A DNA stretch of 12,296 nt. It comes from an uncultured Roseburia sp. (GTDB lineage Bacteria; Bacillota; Clostridia; Lachnospirales; Lachnospiraceae). Position numbers and translations under genes: made by a program. The notes under the pieces are model-generated. The model ran no database searches. It was not told the origin of the DNA and saw nothing but the letters and a program-made list of their open reading frames with translations. Below are positions 1 to 6,774 of this stretch, one piece after another (position 1 is the first letter of the stretch; every line of letters starts with the position of its first letter). The stretch covers positions 1 through 12,296 of the forward strand of contig CANDFU010000019.1 in NCBI GenBank assembly GCA_947384095.1. Reading direction: 5' to 3'.

Positions 1-46
1 TACACTATAACCTACACTCTTTCCCTACACGACGCTCTTCCGATCT
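1..46 (+). other. Illumina library adapter (non-genomic contamination)
   Basis: Bases 14-46 match the Illumina Read-1 sequencing-primer site in full: the stretch begins ACACTCTTTCCC and ends GCTCTTCCGATCT. Bases 1-5 (TACAC) match the tail of the P5 flow-cell oligo. Bases 6-13 (TATAACCT) sit exactly where an 8-base i5 index belongs and are one base from the common index TATAGCCT. The order P5 tail, index, primer site cannot be chance, so this is untrimmed adapter on the contig end. Genomic sequence starts at about base 47. The adapter match is seen directly; the index assignment is from memory of the kit design. Confidence 0.97.
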
Positions 47-1206
47 GTCTGGACGACAGCGGCAGGACAGTGGGAACGCTTGGGGCGTTTAACACCGTGG
101 GGAGTATTATCGGGACATTTCTCCCTACGTTTGTTACAATCCCGGCGGTTGGAACATCTGTTACGTTTCTGATCTTTTCCGGGATCCTTCTCGGGCTCGG
201 ACTTGTCTATTTCTGGGTGAGAGGAACAGGGAAAAGGGCGTGTGCGATTTCTCTGGCAATTTTTGTGTTCTGCAGTGTGTTCGGCCATTCCGCAAGTTTT
301 GCATTCTGGGAGACGAATCTGGTCTATGAGGGAGAGTCCGTCTATAATTATCTGCAGGTAAAGGAGACGGATGAGAGTGTCATTCTCTCCACCAACGTAC
401 TGTTCGGTGTCCAGTCGATTATGAAAAAGGATGATTCCCTGACAGGAATGTATTATGATTATGCGCTCGCTGCGCCGCTGATGGCGGGAGTCGGTGAAGA
501 AGATGCGGCCGATATTCTTGTGCTCGGCATGGGAACCGGGACTTATGCCAGACAATGCATGAAATATTTTGAACATGTGACGGTAGAGGGGGTGGAGATT
601 GATCAGAAAATCACGGATCTCTCGACGGCTTATTTCGCGCTTCCGGATTCCGTGCAGGTGACGACTTATGACGGCAGAGCATATCTGCAGGCCGTGGATC
701 GGAAATATGACGTTATTATGGTGGATGCCTACCAGGATATTACGATTCCGTTTCAGATGTCGTCGACGGAATTTTTTCAGATGGTAAGAGAACATCTGAC
801 AGAGAACGGTGTGATGGTGGTAAACATGAATATGAAATCGGACGGTGAGAAAAGTATCAATACGTACCTCTCGGACACGATTGCGGATGTGTTTGAATAT
901 GTGTATACAGTGGATGTGCCGTATGCCACGAACCGTGAGCTGTTTGCCTCACAAAATGCAGATCTTCTGCCGCGGTTTGCAGAAAATGTGGCAATGCTTG
1001 GCGATGAAGAGCTTTCGGAAATGCTGCGGACGGTGCATGGCGGACTATACGCCTATGAGGGAGGGGAGTATATCCTTACGGATGACAAGGCACCGGTGGA
1101 GGTACTTGGAATGCGCGTGATTGACGAGCTGATCGGGGATGAAATCGGCTATTATAAGGAAGTGTTCCGGAGGGAGGGGATTGGCGGGCTGCTGGACGCC
1201 TCCTGA
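47..1206 (+). CDS. Membrane-fused spermidine-synthase-like protein, 5'-truncated
   Basis: This is the C-terminal 386 codons of a longer protein whose start lies beyond the contig edge. The frame is open from base 49. A GTG at 70 is in frame, but it falls inside a membrane segment and has no ribosome site, so it is not a real start. Counting from that GTG, hydrophobic helices lie at about residues 5-27, 31-50 and 57-75. A Rossmann-type methyltransferase/spermidine-synthase domain follows: glycine-rich loop LGMGTGTYA (from about 151), VEID ending at D178, DGRAYL from 201, and VDAYQD from 218. Proteins of this kind, with an MFS-like membrane half and a spermidine-synthase-like half, are common in Lachnospiraceae. 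True aminopropyltransferases have D-x-x-D at the last motif. Here D219 is kept and the second Asp is shifted by one, so polyamine synthesis is not assured and the substrate is unknown. No terminator is visible after the TGA. Confidence 0.85.
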
Positions 1207-1230
1207 AGCGAAGGATCCATAAATCCGGTA

Positions 1231-1259
1231 TTGCATCGGGCGGGGGATTCTGGTATAAT
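1231..1259 (+). promoter_or_regulatory. Extended -10 sigma-A promoter
   Basis: A perfect TATAAT at 1254-1259 is preceded by TGG (TGn, extended -10) and lies 17 bases after a weak -35, TTGCAT, at 1231-1236. Transcription should start near 1265-1267. The nearest confident start codon is about 265 bases downstream, so the promoter serves either a non-coding RNA or a long leader of the CNNM gene. Confidence 0.7.
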
Positions 1260-1266
1260 TATATGC

Positions 1267-1496
1267 AGAATTGTTATGGTTCGGAGGTCAATATGTCAGA
1301 CGATACGGACGGGGATCCCTGTCAGAGTCAGATTGTACGTGCAAGTTTTTGTTTTGAAAAGAGACTGGGTAATTCCTGCACAAGGGGAGGTTTGTGTTTG
1401 TGTGGGGATATTGGAAAAGGGCATGGCTGTGTCTTCCCATGAGGGATCGCAGTTATGTCTTTTTGTGCTTTTCAGAGTCTTTCTGAACTGTAACGG
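1267..1496 (+). ncRNA. Possible structured RNA (6S-like?) or long leader
   Basis: The predicted RNA 5' end falls beside a long helix. Bases 1271-1287 can pair without a gap with 1480-1496: 17 consecutive pairs, seven of them G-U. The Watson-Crick-rich core is 1273-1282 (GTTATGGTTC) with 1485-1494 (GAACTGTAAC). Nested inside are GATCCCT (1314-1320) with AGGGATC (1442-1448), GTGCA (1339-1343) with TGCAC (1377-1381), and CATGG (1422-1426) with CCATG (1437-1441). A closing stem joining the two ends of a roughly 230-base RNA, large internal loops and a private promoter resemble 6S RNA, the regulator of sigma-A RNA polymerase. I cannot confirm family membership from sequence alone. No T-run terminator follows 1496, so readthrough into the CNNM gene is likely and a cis-acting leader is the main alternative. 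Pairing is seen; function is inferred. Confidence 0.35.
1293..1442 (+). CDS. Possible 49-residue cysteine-rich small protein
   Basis: An ATG at 1293 follows GGAGG (1283-1287) at 5 bases, about 26 bases downstream of the predicted transcription start, and reads 49 codons to TGA. The peptide begins MSDDTDGDPC and carries six cysteines (residues 10, 20, 29, 35, 37, 46). It has no signal peptide and matches no family I know. The spacing differs from the SCIFF peptides that also have six cysteines. Against it: the GGAGG also lies in the long closing helix of the structured-RNA model, and Gly/Cys/Val-rich composition is what non-coding GT-rich DNA gives. Only one of the two readings needs to be right. 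I think it more likely that this frame is accidental. Confidence 0.18.
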   Translation: MSDDTDGDPCQSQIVRASFCFEKRLGNSCTRGGLCLCGDIGKGHGCVFP

Positions 1497-1510
1497 ATGA
1501 TCACAAAAAG
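1459..1510 (+). repeat. 9-bp inverted repeat before the CNNM gene
   Basis: CTTTTTGTG at 1459-1467 is an exact reverse complement of CACAAAAAG at 1502-1510. Between them TTCAGA (1471-1476) and TCTGAA (1482-1487) form a smaller 6-bp hairpin with a 5-base loop. Both compete with the long helix 1271-1287/1480-1496, so the transcript has at least two mutually exclusive folds just upstream of the CNNM ribosome site (1515-1520). The helix is mostly A-U and no T-run follows, so it is not an intrinsic terminator. Confidence 0.45.
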
Positions 1511-1532
1511 AAAAGGAAGGTTTTGTTGTTTT

Positions 1533-2774
1533 ATGGAAAGTGACATGTTATCGCTCATTATTATTTTATTCTGTGTTGTTATGTCAGCGTATTTTTCTGC
1601 AACGGAGACGGCATTTTCATCCCTGAACCGTATTCGTGTCAAAAACATGGCGGAAAAAGGTGATAAAAAGTCAGCCCTGGTGCTGCGCCTTGTGGAGGAG
1701 TATGACAGTCTGCTGTCCACCATCCTGATCGGGAATAATCTTGTGAATATCGGGGCGACATCCCTTACAACTGTTTTATGTGTAAAAATGCTCGGAGAGG
1801 ATGCAGGGGCGAGTATGGCGACGGTTCTGACAACGGTTGTGATTCTGATTTTCGGAGAAGTATCGCCGAAAAGTATCGCGAAAGAATCGCCGGAGGCGTT
1901 TGCGCGGATTTCCGCGCCCGCACTGCATCTGATGATCAGGGTACTCACACCGTTCAATTATCTGTTTCGCCAGTGGAAAAGGATGCTCTCCCGCGTATTT
2001 AAGACAACGGAGGATGCGGGAATCACAGAGGAGGAGCTGCTCACGCTTGTGGAAGAGGCGGAAGCGATCGGCGGCATCGGAAAAGAGGAGGGCAGCCTGA
2101 TACGGAGCGCGATTGAATTTAACGAACTTGTGGCGGTGGATATTATCACGCCCCGGGTGGACGTCGTCGGAGTTCCGGTTGATCTGCCAAAGGAACAGAT
2201 TGCGGAAATCTTTGCCGAAAAAGGGTATTCAAGATTACCGGTGTATGAAGAAAATATGGACCATATTCTCGGCATTCTGTATCAGAAAGATTTTCATAAC
2301 TTTATTGCCGGTACGGAGATTGAAATCCGCGATGCGGTGCGTCCGGTTTTATATGTGGCCAAAAATAAGAAGATTGATGATCTGATGAAAGAGCTGCAGC
2401 AGAAGAAATTACATATTGCCATTGTTATGGACGAATATGGCGGAACAGCCGGGATTGTGACATTGGAAGATATTCTTGAGGAACTGGTGGGAGAAATCTG
2501 GGATGAGCATGATGAGGTGGTTCGTGAGATTGAGAAGATCGGTGAGAGGGAGTACCGTGTATCGGGAAAGGCAAATGTGGAAAAGGTATTTGAGCATCTT
2601 GGCATGGAGAAGGAATTTGATGTTCTCACTGTCAGCGGCTGGGTGATGGAGCAGCTGGGCTGTATTCCGGCGGAAGGAGAGAGTTTTACGAGCGACGGCC
2701 TTATGGTAGAAGTCACAAAGATGTCGGGAAAGCGTATTGGCGAGGTTCGGATTGTGGAGTCGCTCCCAATTTAA
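1533..2774 (+). CDS. CNNM/CorC (HlyC/TlyC) family transporter with CBS pair
   Basis: The 413-residue protein has the full architecture of the family also labelled hemolysin C/TlyC/CorB. An N-terminal CNNM (DUF21) membrane domain of about 170 residues holds the helix MLSLIIILFCVVMSAYFSAT, two or three more helices and the conserved GEVSPK (108-113). Two CBS domains follow (about 205-320, including DEYGGTAGIVTLED from 300), then a CorC_HlyC C-terminal domain. Bacterial CorB-type proteins are tied to Mg2+ (and Co2+) transport, with the CBS pair sensing Mg-ATP; the hemolysin name is historical. I chose ATG 1533 because the membrane domain starts there and GGAAGG lies at 1515-1520, though the 12-base gap is long. 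An in-frame ATG at 1497 lacks a ribosome site and adds only a basic tail; ATG 1545 is also possible. It is monocistronic and may be controlled by the structured stretch upstream. Confidence 0.9.
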   Translation: MESDMLSLIIILFCVVMSAYFSATETAFSSLNRIRVKNMAEKGDKKSALVLRLVEEYDSLLSTILIGNNLVNIGATSLTTVLCVKMLGEDAGASMATVLTTVVILIFGEVSPKSIAKESPEAFARISAPALHLMIRVLTPFNYLFRQWKRMLSRVFKTTEDAGITEEELLTLVEEAEAIGGIGKEEGSLIRSAIEFNELVAVDIITPRVDVVGVPVDLPKEQIAEIFAEKGYSRLPVYEENMDHILGILYQKDFHNFIAGTEIEIRDAVRPVLYVAKNKKIDDLMKELQQKKLHIAIVMDEYGGTAGIVTLEDILEELVGEIWDEHDEVVREIEKIGEREYRVSGKANVEKVFEHLGMEKEFDVLTVSGWVMEQLGCIPAEGESFTSDGLMVEVTKMSGKRIGEVRIVESLPI

Positions 2775-2826
2775 TTATTTTATGCGCTTTTACCAGATAC
2801 CTGTAGAAATCCTCCGAAGATTCTTG

Positions 2827-2832
2827 TATAAT
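2827..2832 (+). promoter_or_regulatory. -10 element of chemoreceptor promoter
   Basis: A perfect TATAAT lies 37 bases before the ATG of the chemoreceptor gene. No good -35 is found at 16-18 bases; CTGTAG at 2801-2806 is too far. No flagellar sigma-28 pattern (TAAA and CCGATAA-like boxes about 15 bases apart) is present. A sigma-A promoter using this -10, possibly with help from an activator, is the best reading. Confidence 0.5.
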
Positions 2833-2869
2833 AGTTATATTACAAATAGAAGATAGGAAGAGATGAATT

Positions 2870-4909
2870 ATGAGACAAACAGAAAAGAGGATCCTTATTT
2901 TTGGCATACGCAATAAGATTATTGTCTGTTTTCTTGTGCCGATCTTGTTTATGATCCTGCTTGGGGCCGTGTCCTACCAGAAAGCAGCGCTGGGGATGAA
3001 CGAAGCCTTCCGGGAGTCGACGCAGCAGACGATCGGCATGGCGTCGGAGTATATTGATCTGAGCAATTCTTACATTGAGGCAGAGGCTTTGAAGTATGTG
3101 ATAGATTCTGATCTGGCCAGATATTTTATGAAGCTGTATGATGGAGACTTGTCGAAGATCCGTTCTTTAACGGACAGTACACGGACCAGAATCCTCGCTT
3201 CACAGATCGGAAATGATTTTGTGAGCAATATTCACCTGATTCCGCAGAGTGATCTGAAGATGATCAGCACGAAGAATGGGACTGCAGACGGATTTTATGA
3301 CGAATATATGGAGGAGATGGAGAGTGTCTCGAATGAGAAGGCCGGTCTGAAGAGGTGGGTGGATCATCACGATGTATTGGATGAAAAACTGAACCTGGAT
3401 CGGGCGGAGTACATACTTTCCTGCCAGATTCCTGCCCAGAACGGAAAGGCGGTCATTGTCATTGACATAAAGACAGACGCTGTCCGTACGTTTTTAAGTG
3501 AACTTGATCTTGGAGAAGGAAGCATTGTCGGTTTTATCACGGAAAACGGAAGGGAGATTGTTGCGGGAAGCGGAGACGGAGCGGAGCGGACCGTATTTTC
3601 CAGCCAGGCGTTCTATCGTGCGGACGCGGAAGCAGGTTCTGAGGAGGTTGTGTTCTCGGGGAAACAATACCTTTATTTCCACAGCAGAAGCGAGATGACG
3701 AACGCGTCTCTCTGTGCACTGGTTCCGATGGAGGTTGTGACCGGACGGGCGGATTCCATCAAGGAGATGACAATTATGGGGGTGATTGTCTGCAGCATCA
3801 TTGCTATTTTTGTCGGTATGTGGATTACGGCAGGTATTCGCAGGAACATGAAGAGAATATCGGGCAGCCTTAAAGTGGTCGCGGAAGGCAATCTTGCGAC
3901 AGAGGTTTCTGTTAAAGGCCGGGATGAATTTCGGGGGCTGGCGTCCGCGGCCAATAATATGATCGCGAACAATAAAAAGCTGGTGCAGAAAGTGAGCCAG
4001 GCGACCGATAAGCTGGAAATTTCTGCCGGAGAGGTCACGGAGAGTTCCGGAGTGCTTCACGAATATTCCAGAGATATCGCCCAGGCGGTCGGTGAGATCA
4101 ATGACGGAATGGAACAGCAGTCTGTCCATGCGCAGGAATGCGTCAGAATGACAGATACGCTTTCCGATGAGATCCAGGAGGTCGGCCGGGTCGCAAGAGA
4201 GGTCGAGTCGCTGGTGGCCGGGTCGGAGGAAATGATAAAACGTGGAATCGGGCTGGTGGAGCTCCTTGGAAAACGGGCCGGCGAGACAACGGCGGTGACG
4301 GCGAAGGTGGAGGAGAGCATTGAGGCGTTGAAAAAAGATTCGGAGATCATCAATCAGTTTGCAGCTACGATTACCGATATCTCAGAACAGACCAATCTGC
4401 TGTCATTGAATGCGTCGATTGAGGCTGCAAGAGCCGGTGAGGCAGGACGCGGGTTTGCAGTTGTGGCGGAGGAGATCCGCAAGCTCGCGGACAGTTCCGC
4501 GGAGGCGGCAGGTGAGATTCGCAACAATGTAGAACATATCACCGCGCAGACGGGAATCAGTGTTGAGAATGCGAAACAGGCGGGCGCCATGGTCGCGCTT
4601 CAGACAGAGGCTGTGGAGGAAGTGACAGGCGTGTTTGAGAGCATGAGTAATTCTATGGATGCGCTGTTTAAGGGGCTTAAGGATATACTCGTCAGCGCGG
4701 AGCGGGCAGACAGGGAAAGAGAGGATACGCTTGAGGCGGTGCGTAATATTTCACTGATTATCGATCAGACGGCGGCAAGCGCGGCGATTGTAAAAAATGT
4801 TGTGGAAAATCTACAGCAGAATGTCGAGAGTCTGAACGGGACAGCGGAGAATCTTGGCGACAATATGAACGGGCTGAAAACAGAGATCTCTGTATTTAAA
4901 ACGGAATAG
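2870..4909 (+). CDS. Methyl-accepting chemotaxis protein, double-Cache type
   Basis: This 679-residue transmembrane chemoreceptor has a first membrane helix at about 14-35 and an extracellular sensor at about 36-298. The second helix is at about 300-322, a HAMP domain at about 323-375, and the cytoplasmic signalling hairpin at about 390-670. The hairpin tip has the highly conserved [19 protein letters not shown], starting at E506, where CheA and CheW bind. The 260-residue sensor fits a double Cache domain, which usually binds small metabolites such as amino or organic acids; VIVIDIKTD and GREIV-type strands suit the membrane-distal fold. The ligand cannot be told. The start is supported by AGGAAG nine to eleven bases upstream. 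The C-terminus (SVFKTE) has no CheR-tethering pentapeptide. It is transcribed alone, and its stop codon overlaps the terminator shared with the convergent GGDEF gene. Confidence 0.93.
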   Translation: MRQTEKRILIFGIRNKIIVCFLVPILFMILLGAVSYQKAALGMNEAFRESTQQTIGMASEYIDLSNSYIEAEALKYVIDSDLARYFMKLYDGDLSKIRSLTDSTRTRILASQIGNDFVSNIHLIPQSDLKMISTKNGTADGFYDEYMEEMESVSNEKAGLKRWVDHHDVLDEKLNLDRAEYILSCQIPAQNGKAVIVIDIKTDAVRTFLSELDLGEGSIVGFITENGREIVAGSGDGAERTVFSSQAFYRADAEAGSEEVVFSGKQYLYFHSRSEMTNASLCALVPMEVVTGRADSIKEMTIMGVIVCSIIAIFVGMWITAGIRRNMKRISGSLKVVAEGNLATEVSVKGRDEFRGLASAANNMIANNKKLVQKVSQATDKLEISAGEVTESSGVLHEYSRDIAQAVGEINDGMEQQSVHAQECVRMTDTLSDEIQEVGRVAREVESLVAGSEEMIKRGIGLVELLGKRAGETTAVTAKVEESIEALKKDSEIINQFAATITDISEQTNLLSLNASIEAARAGEAGRGFAVVAEEIRKLADSSAEAAGEIRNNVEHITAQTGISVENAKQAGAMVALQTEAVEEVTGVFESMSNSMDALFKGLKDILVSAERADREREDTLEAVRNISLIIDQTAASAAIVKNVVENLQQNVESLNGTAENLGDNMNGLKTEISVFKTE

Positions 4910-4954
4910 AGAACATAAAAAAAGAGTGCTCCGCGCTCTTTTTTTATGTTCTCT
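4908..4954. terminator. Bidirectional intrinsic terminator
   Basis: Bases 4908-4926 and 4936-4954 are perfect 19-base reverse complements. The arm starts with AGAGAACAT, runs through seven A and ends in GAG. The stem can extend inward by TGC/GCG to a three-base loop. The A7 and T7 runs give each strand its U-tract. It ends the chemoreceptor gene on the plus strand (stop 4907-4909) and the GGDEF gene on the minus strand (stop 4944-4946). Both stop codons lie partly or wholly within the stem. Confidence 0.93.
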
Positions 4955-6572
4955 GGCATTCTTCGAGCAGCCAGAAGGTTTCTTTTTTCTGCTCTGTGTA
5001 ATCAGAGGCCGGGTAGACGGTGAGAGAGACCGGCGTGCCGTCTGTCTCCCGGTAGTGATATTTTGGCACATTTCCAGTAAGGAGCATTTTCCCGACAGAC
5101 TCATAATTCAGAAAACTGCGGAACGAGGTCTGACAGTCTGGATGTACCTTGGTATCGATGTATTTTAAGAAAGCGCGCTGAAATTTGCAGTTGCTCTGTT
5201 CCAGTGTATCCGCAAAACCGGACGGGGTATAGATGGTCCTGGCATCGTCCGTGTTCAGGTCTACGATGAAAACGCCCTTGAAATAGTCGGATATAATGGA
5301 AAGAAAGGTGTCTGCATCTCTCTTTTCTCTTAAAATCTGTTCCAGCTTCTGGTTCATCTCCCGTGCTTTTGAGACATCGCCCTTTTCCTGGTAATACTGG
5401 CGTTTGGCTTCATACATTCTGCTCTCAGCGGCAGACACCACTGCGTGGATGCTGGCGGAATCTTCTTTCCATGCGACGCCGATGGAAGCATGGTAGGCTC
5501 TTTCGTCGAGCAGCGCATGAAATTTCCCGATGCGCTCTGTCACTTCTTCCTGTGAACAGCCGCAGCAGAAAGCGATAAACTCATCGCCTCCGATGCGGTA
5601 GGCATGATCGTTTCCAAAGATGGTCCGCAAAGCGTTGCTGACAAACATCAGCATCTCATCTCCTGCCGCGTGGCCCAGATGGTTGTTCAGTTCGTGGAGG
5701 CCGTTGGCGTCTATGTAAAGGCAGCAGAGAGAAGTATCTTTTAAAGCCGTATATTCTGCAAGAGAGTGTTCGTAACAGTTACGGTTCTTCAGTCCGGTCA
5801 GCACATCGAGCGTACCCATTTCGTGAATGAGACGATAGTAGTTTACATTGGTCAGCGCCATCTGAAAATCTCTTGCAACGCATTCCAGAAGGCCGGAGTC
5901 AGTCCATCTGTGTTTCATGTTGATTCCGCCCAGCGCGCAGGTCAGACGGCCTGTGGAGTCGACGACAGGAACAAGCATGAGGCTGTGGACATTGTTTTCC
6001 TCCAGGGTTGCCCGGTCGCGGTCGTCAAGCGCCGGTACGTGGCCGTCCAGATAGAACAGGGCCTTTTTTCCACCAAAAAGAAGGGCGCTGACCTGTGGTA
6101 ATGTGCGCCGCATGCCTTCTCCGGAGGGAATTTTTTTTTCATTATCCGTCTCCGGTGGCCAGATATAAAATTCCTGAATGGAATTTCTGTCAAAATGAAG
6201 CAGAAACGCGGATTCTGCAGTCAGGATATCTGCGGCTTTCTGCAGGGCGCTGACGATAAGCCTGGGACTTCTGTGTGCATCAAACAGCGTCTGCTGGACA
6301 TCATACATATAAAGCGTCTCTGCGAGACGGCGTTCCTGCTGTGCGGCCCGTGTCCGGACCCTTGTCAGGACGCCTGCAAAATAAAGCAGAAGGGCGAGGA
6401 TTTCGATTCCTGTCAGCGTGTAAAGAACGGCGCGCGCCTGTGTGCCGACGCTGTCATCCGGAAAGATGCGGCTGACAAAAACGGAGCTGATCACAAGACA
6501 GATGCCGATGATGCCGATAAGCGTGAGGGTGGATAATATATTTTTATCGGGTGATTTTTTTTCTTTTTTCAT
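4944..6572 (-). CDS. Membrane GAF-GGDEF-PAS-like diguanylate cyclase
   Basis: The 542-residue protein has two membrane helices (about 11-37 and 49-72), a GAF-like sensor (about 85-250), a GGDEF domain (about 255-415), a short helical linker and a C-terminal PAS-like domain (about 430-540). The active-site signature is intact as RIGGDEF, with GGDEF at 328-332. Upstream, a D-x-N-G-L form of the metal/GTP segment keeps the first Asp, the guanine-binding Asn and GH..GD. It should therefore make cyclic di-GMP from two GTP. The inhibitory RxxD site normally five residues before GGDEF reads FGND, so product feedback is probably lost. The start is ATG 6572, because AGGAGG (plus 6578-6583) sits 5 bases before it; an upstream TTG at 6614 has no such site. 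The sensor halves on both sides of the catalytic domain suggest control by an unknown small ligand. Confidence 0.9.
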   Translation of the reverse strand: MKKEKKSPDKNILSTLTLIGIIGICLVISSVFVSRIFPDDSVGTQARAVLYTLTGIEILALLLYFAGVLTRVRTRAAQQERRLAETLYMYDVQQTLFDAHRSPRLIVSALQKAADILTAESAFLLHFDRNSIQEFYIWPPETDNEKKIPSGEGMRRTLPQVSALLFGGKKALFYLDGHVPALDDRDRATLEENNVHSLMLVPVVDSTGRLTCALGGINMKHRWTDSGLLECVARDFQMALTNVNYYRLIHEMGTLDVLTGLKNRNCYEHSLAEYTALKDTSLCCLYIDANGLHELNNHLGHAAGDEMLMFVSNALRTIFGNDHAYRIGGDEFIAFCCGCSQEEVTERIGKFHALLDERAYHASIGVAWKEDSASIHAVVSAAESRMYEAKRQYYQEKGDVSKAREMNQKLEQILREKRDADTFLSIISDYFKGVFIVDLNTDDARTIYTPSGFADTLEQSNCKFQRAFLKYIDTKVHPDCQTSFRSFLNYESVGKMLLTGNVPKYHYRETDGTPVSLTVYPASDYTEQKKETFWLLEECQRT

Positions 6573-6577
6573 GCTGG

Positions 6578-6583
6578 CCTCCT
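6578..6583 (-). promoter_or_regulatory. Ribosome binding site fixing the GGDEF gene start
   Basis: On the minus strand the sequence reads AGGAGG, a full match to the anti-Shine-Dalgarno, five bases before ATG 6572. It excludes the longer TTG-initiated reading from 6614. Confidence 0.85.
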
Positions 6584-6614
6584 GTGTTTTTTCTATTTTA
6601 ACCTGTATCTTCAA

Positions 6615-6645
6615 ATTTTACAAGAAGAATCAGGGCTATTGACAA
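6615..6645 (-). promoter_or_regulatory. Possible promoter of the GGDEF gene
   Basis: Read on the minus strand, TTGTCA (plus 6640-6645) and TAAAAT (plus 6615-6620) are each one base from consensus, but they are 19 bases apart, longer than optimal. Its -35 overlaps that of the divergent nifS promoter, so both could not be bound by polymerase at once. Confidence 0.35.
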
Positions 6646-6666
6646 GGGCCGTGAATGGTGTATAAT
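6639..6666 (+). promoter_or_regulatory. Consensus sigma-A promoter of nifS-nifU
   Basis: TTGACA (6639-6644) and TATAAT (6661-6666) are both perfect and 16 bases apart. Transcription should begin near 6673, giving a leader of about 100 bases before nifS. Such a strong promoter usually goes with repression. Confidence 0.85.
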
Positions 6667-6673
6667 ATTCATG

Positions 6674-6692
6674 TCCTATCAGAATGCTAGGA
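6674..6692 (+). promoter_or_regulatory. Candidate operator dyad at the nifS start site
   Basis: TCCTA (6674-6678) and TAGGA (6688-6692) form an inverted repeat with a 9-base spacer right at the predicted transcription start, where a repressor would block initiation. Fe-S operons in Clostridia are often controlled by an Rrf2/IscR-type regulator, but I cannot match this dyad to a known site and no regulator gene lies in the window. A second small dyad, AGACATTGTCT, is at 6711-6721. Confidence 0.3.
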
Positions 6693-6774
6693 AATAAGTG
6701 CGGGGCGGCAAGACATTGTCTCCGTATCCTGCATAAATATAGAAGATAGTGCCGAGGCAGAAAGGAAGGAGAAA

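Noticed and set aside
25..795. Antisense 256-codon reading frame
   Set aside because: It runs into the synthetic adapter, lies fully opposite the spermidine-synthase-like gene and has a low-complexity basic composition with no motif.
70..1206. GTG at 70 as the true start of the first gene
   Set aside because: The frame is open upstream to the adapter junction, the GTG lies within a membrane-helix region and no ribosome site precedes it. The gene is truncated.
1231..1500. 89-codon frame starting at TTG
   Set aside because: It starts inside the -35 box of the promoter at 1231-1259 and has no ribosome site or recognisable domain.
1260..1530. Known riboswitch (M-box, cobalamin, T-box, yybP-ykoY) upstream of the transporter
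   Set aside because: None of their conserved core sequences could be found by eye, so only an unassigned structure is claimed.
1497..1532. ATG 1497 as the CNNM start
   Set aside because: There is no Shine-Dalgarno before it, and the added 12 residues are basic and cysteine-rich, outside the family domain. It is not fully excluded.
2775..2869. Flagellar sigma-28 promoter before the first chemoreceptor
   Set aside because: A CCGAAG stretch is present, but no TAAA-type box lies about 15 bases upstream of it. TATAAT at 2827 is a better element.
5363..6536. Several plus-strand frames of 66-113 codons within the GGDEF gene
   Set aside because: They are shadows opposite a well-supported coding gene and lack ribosome sites and motifs.
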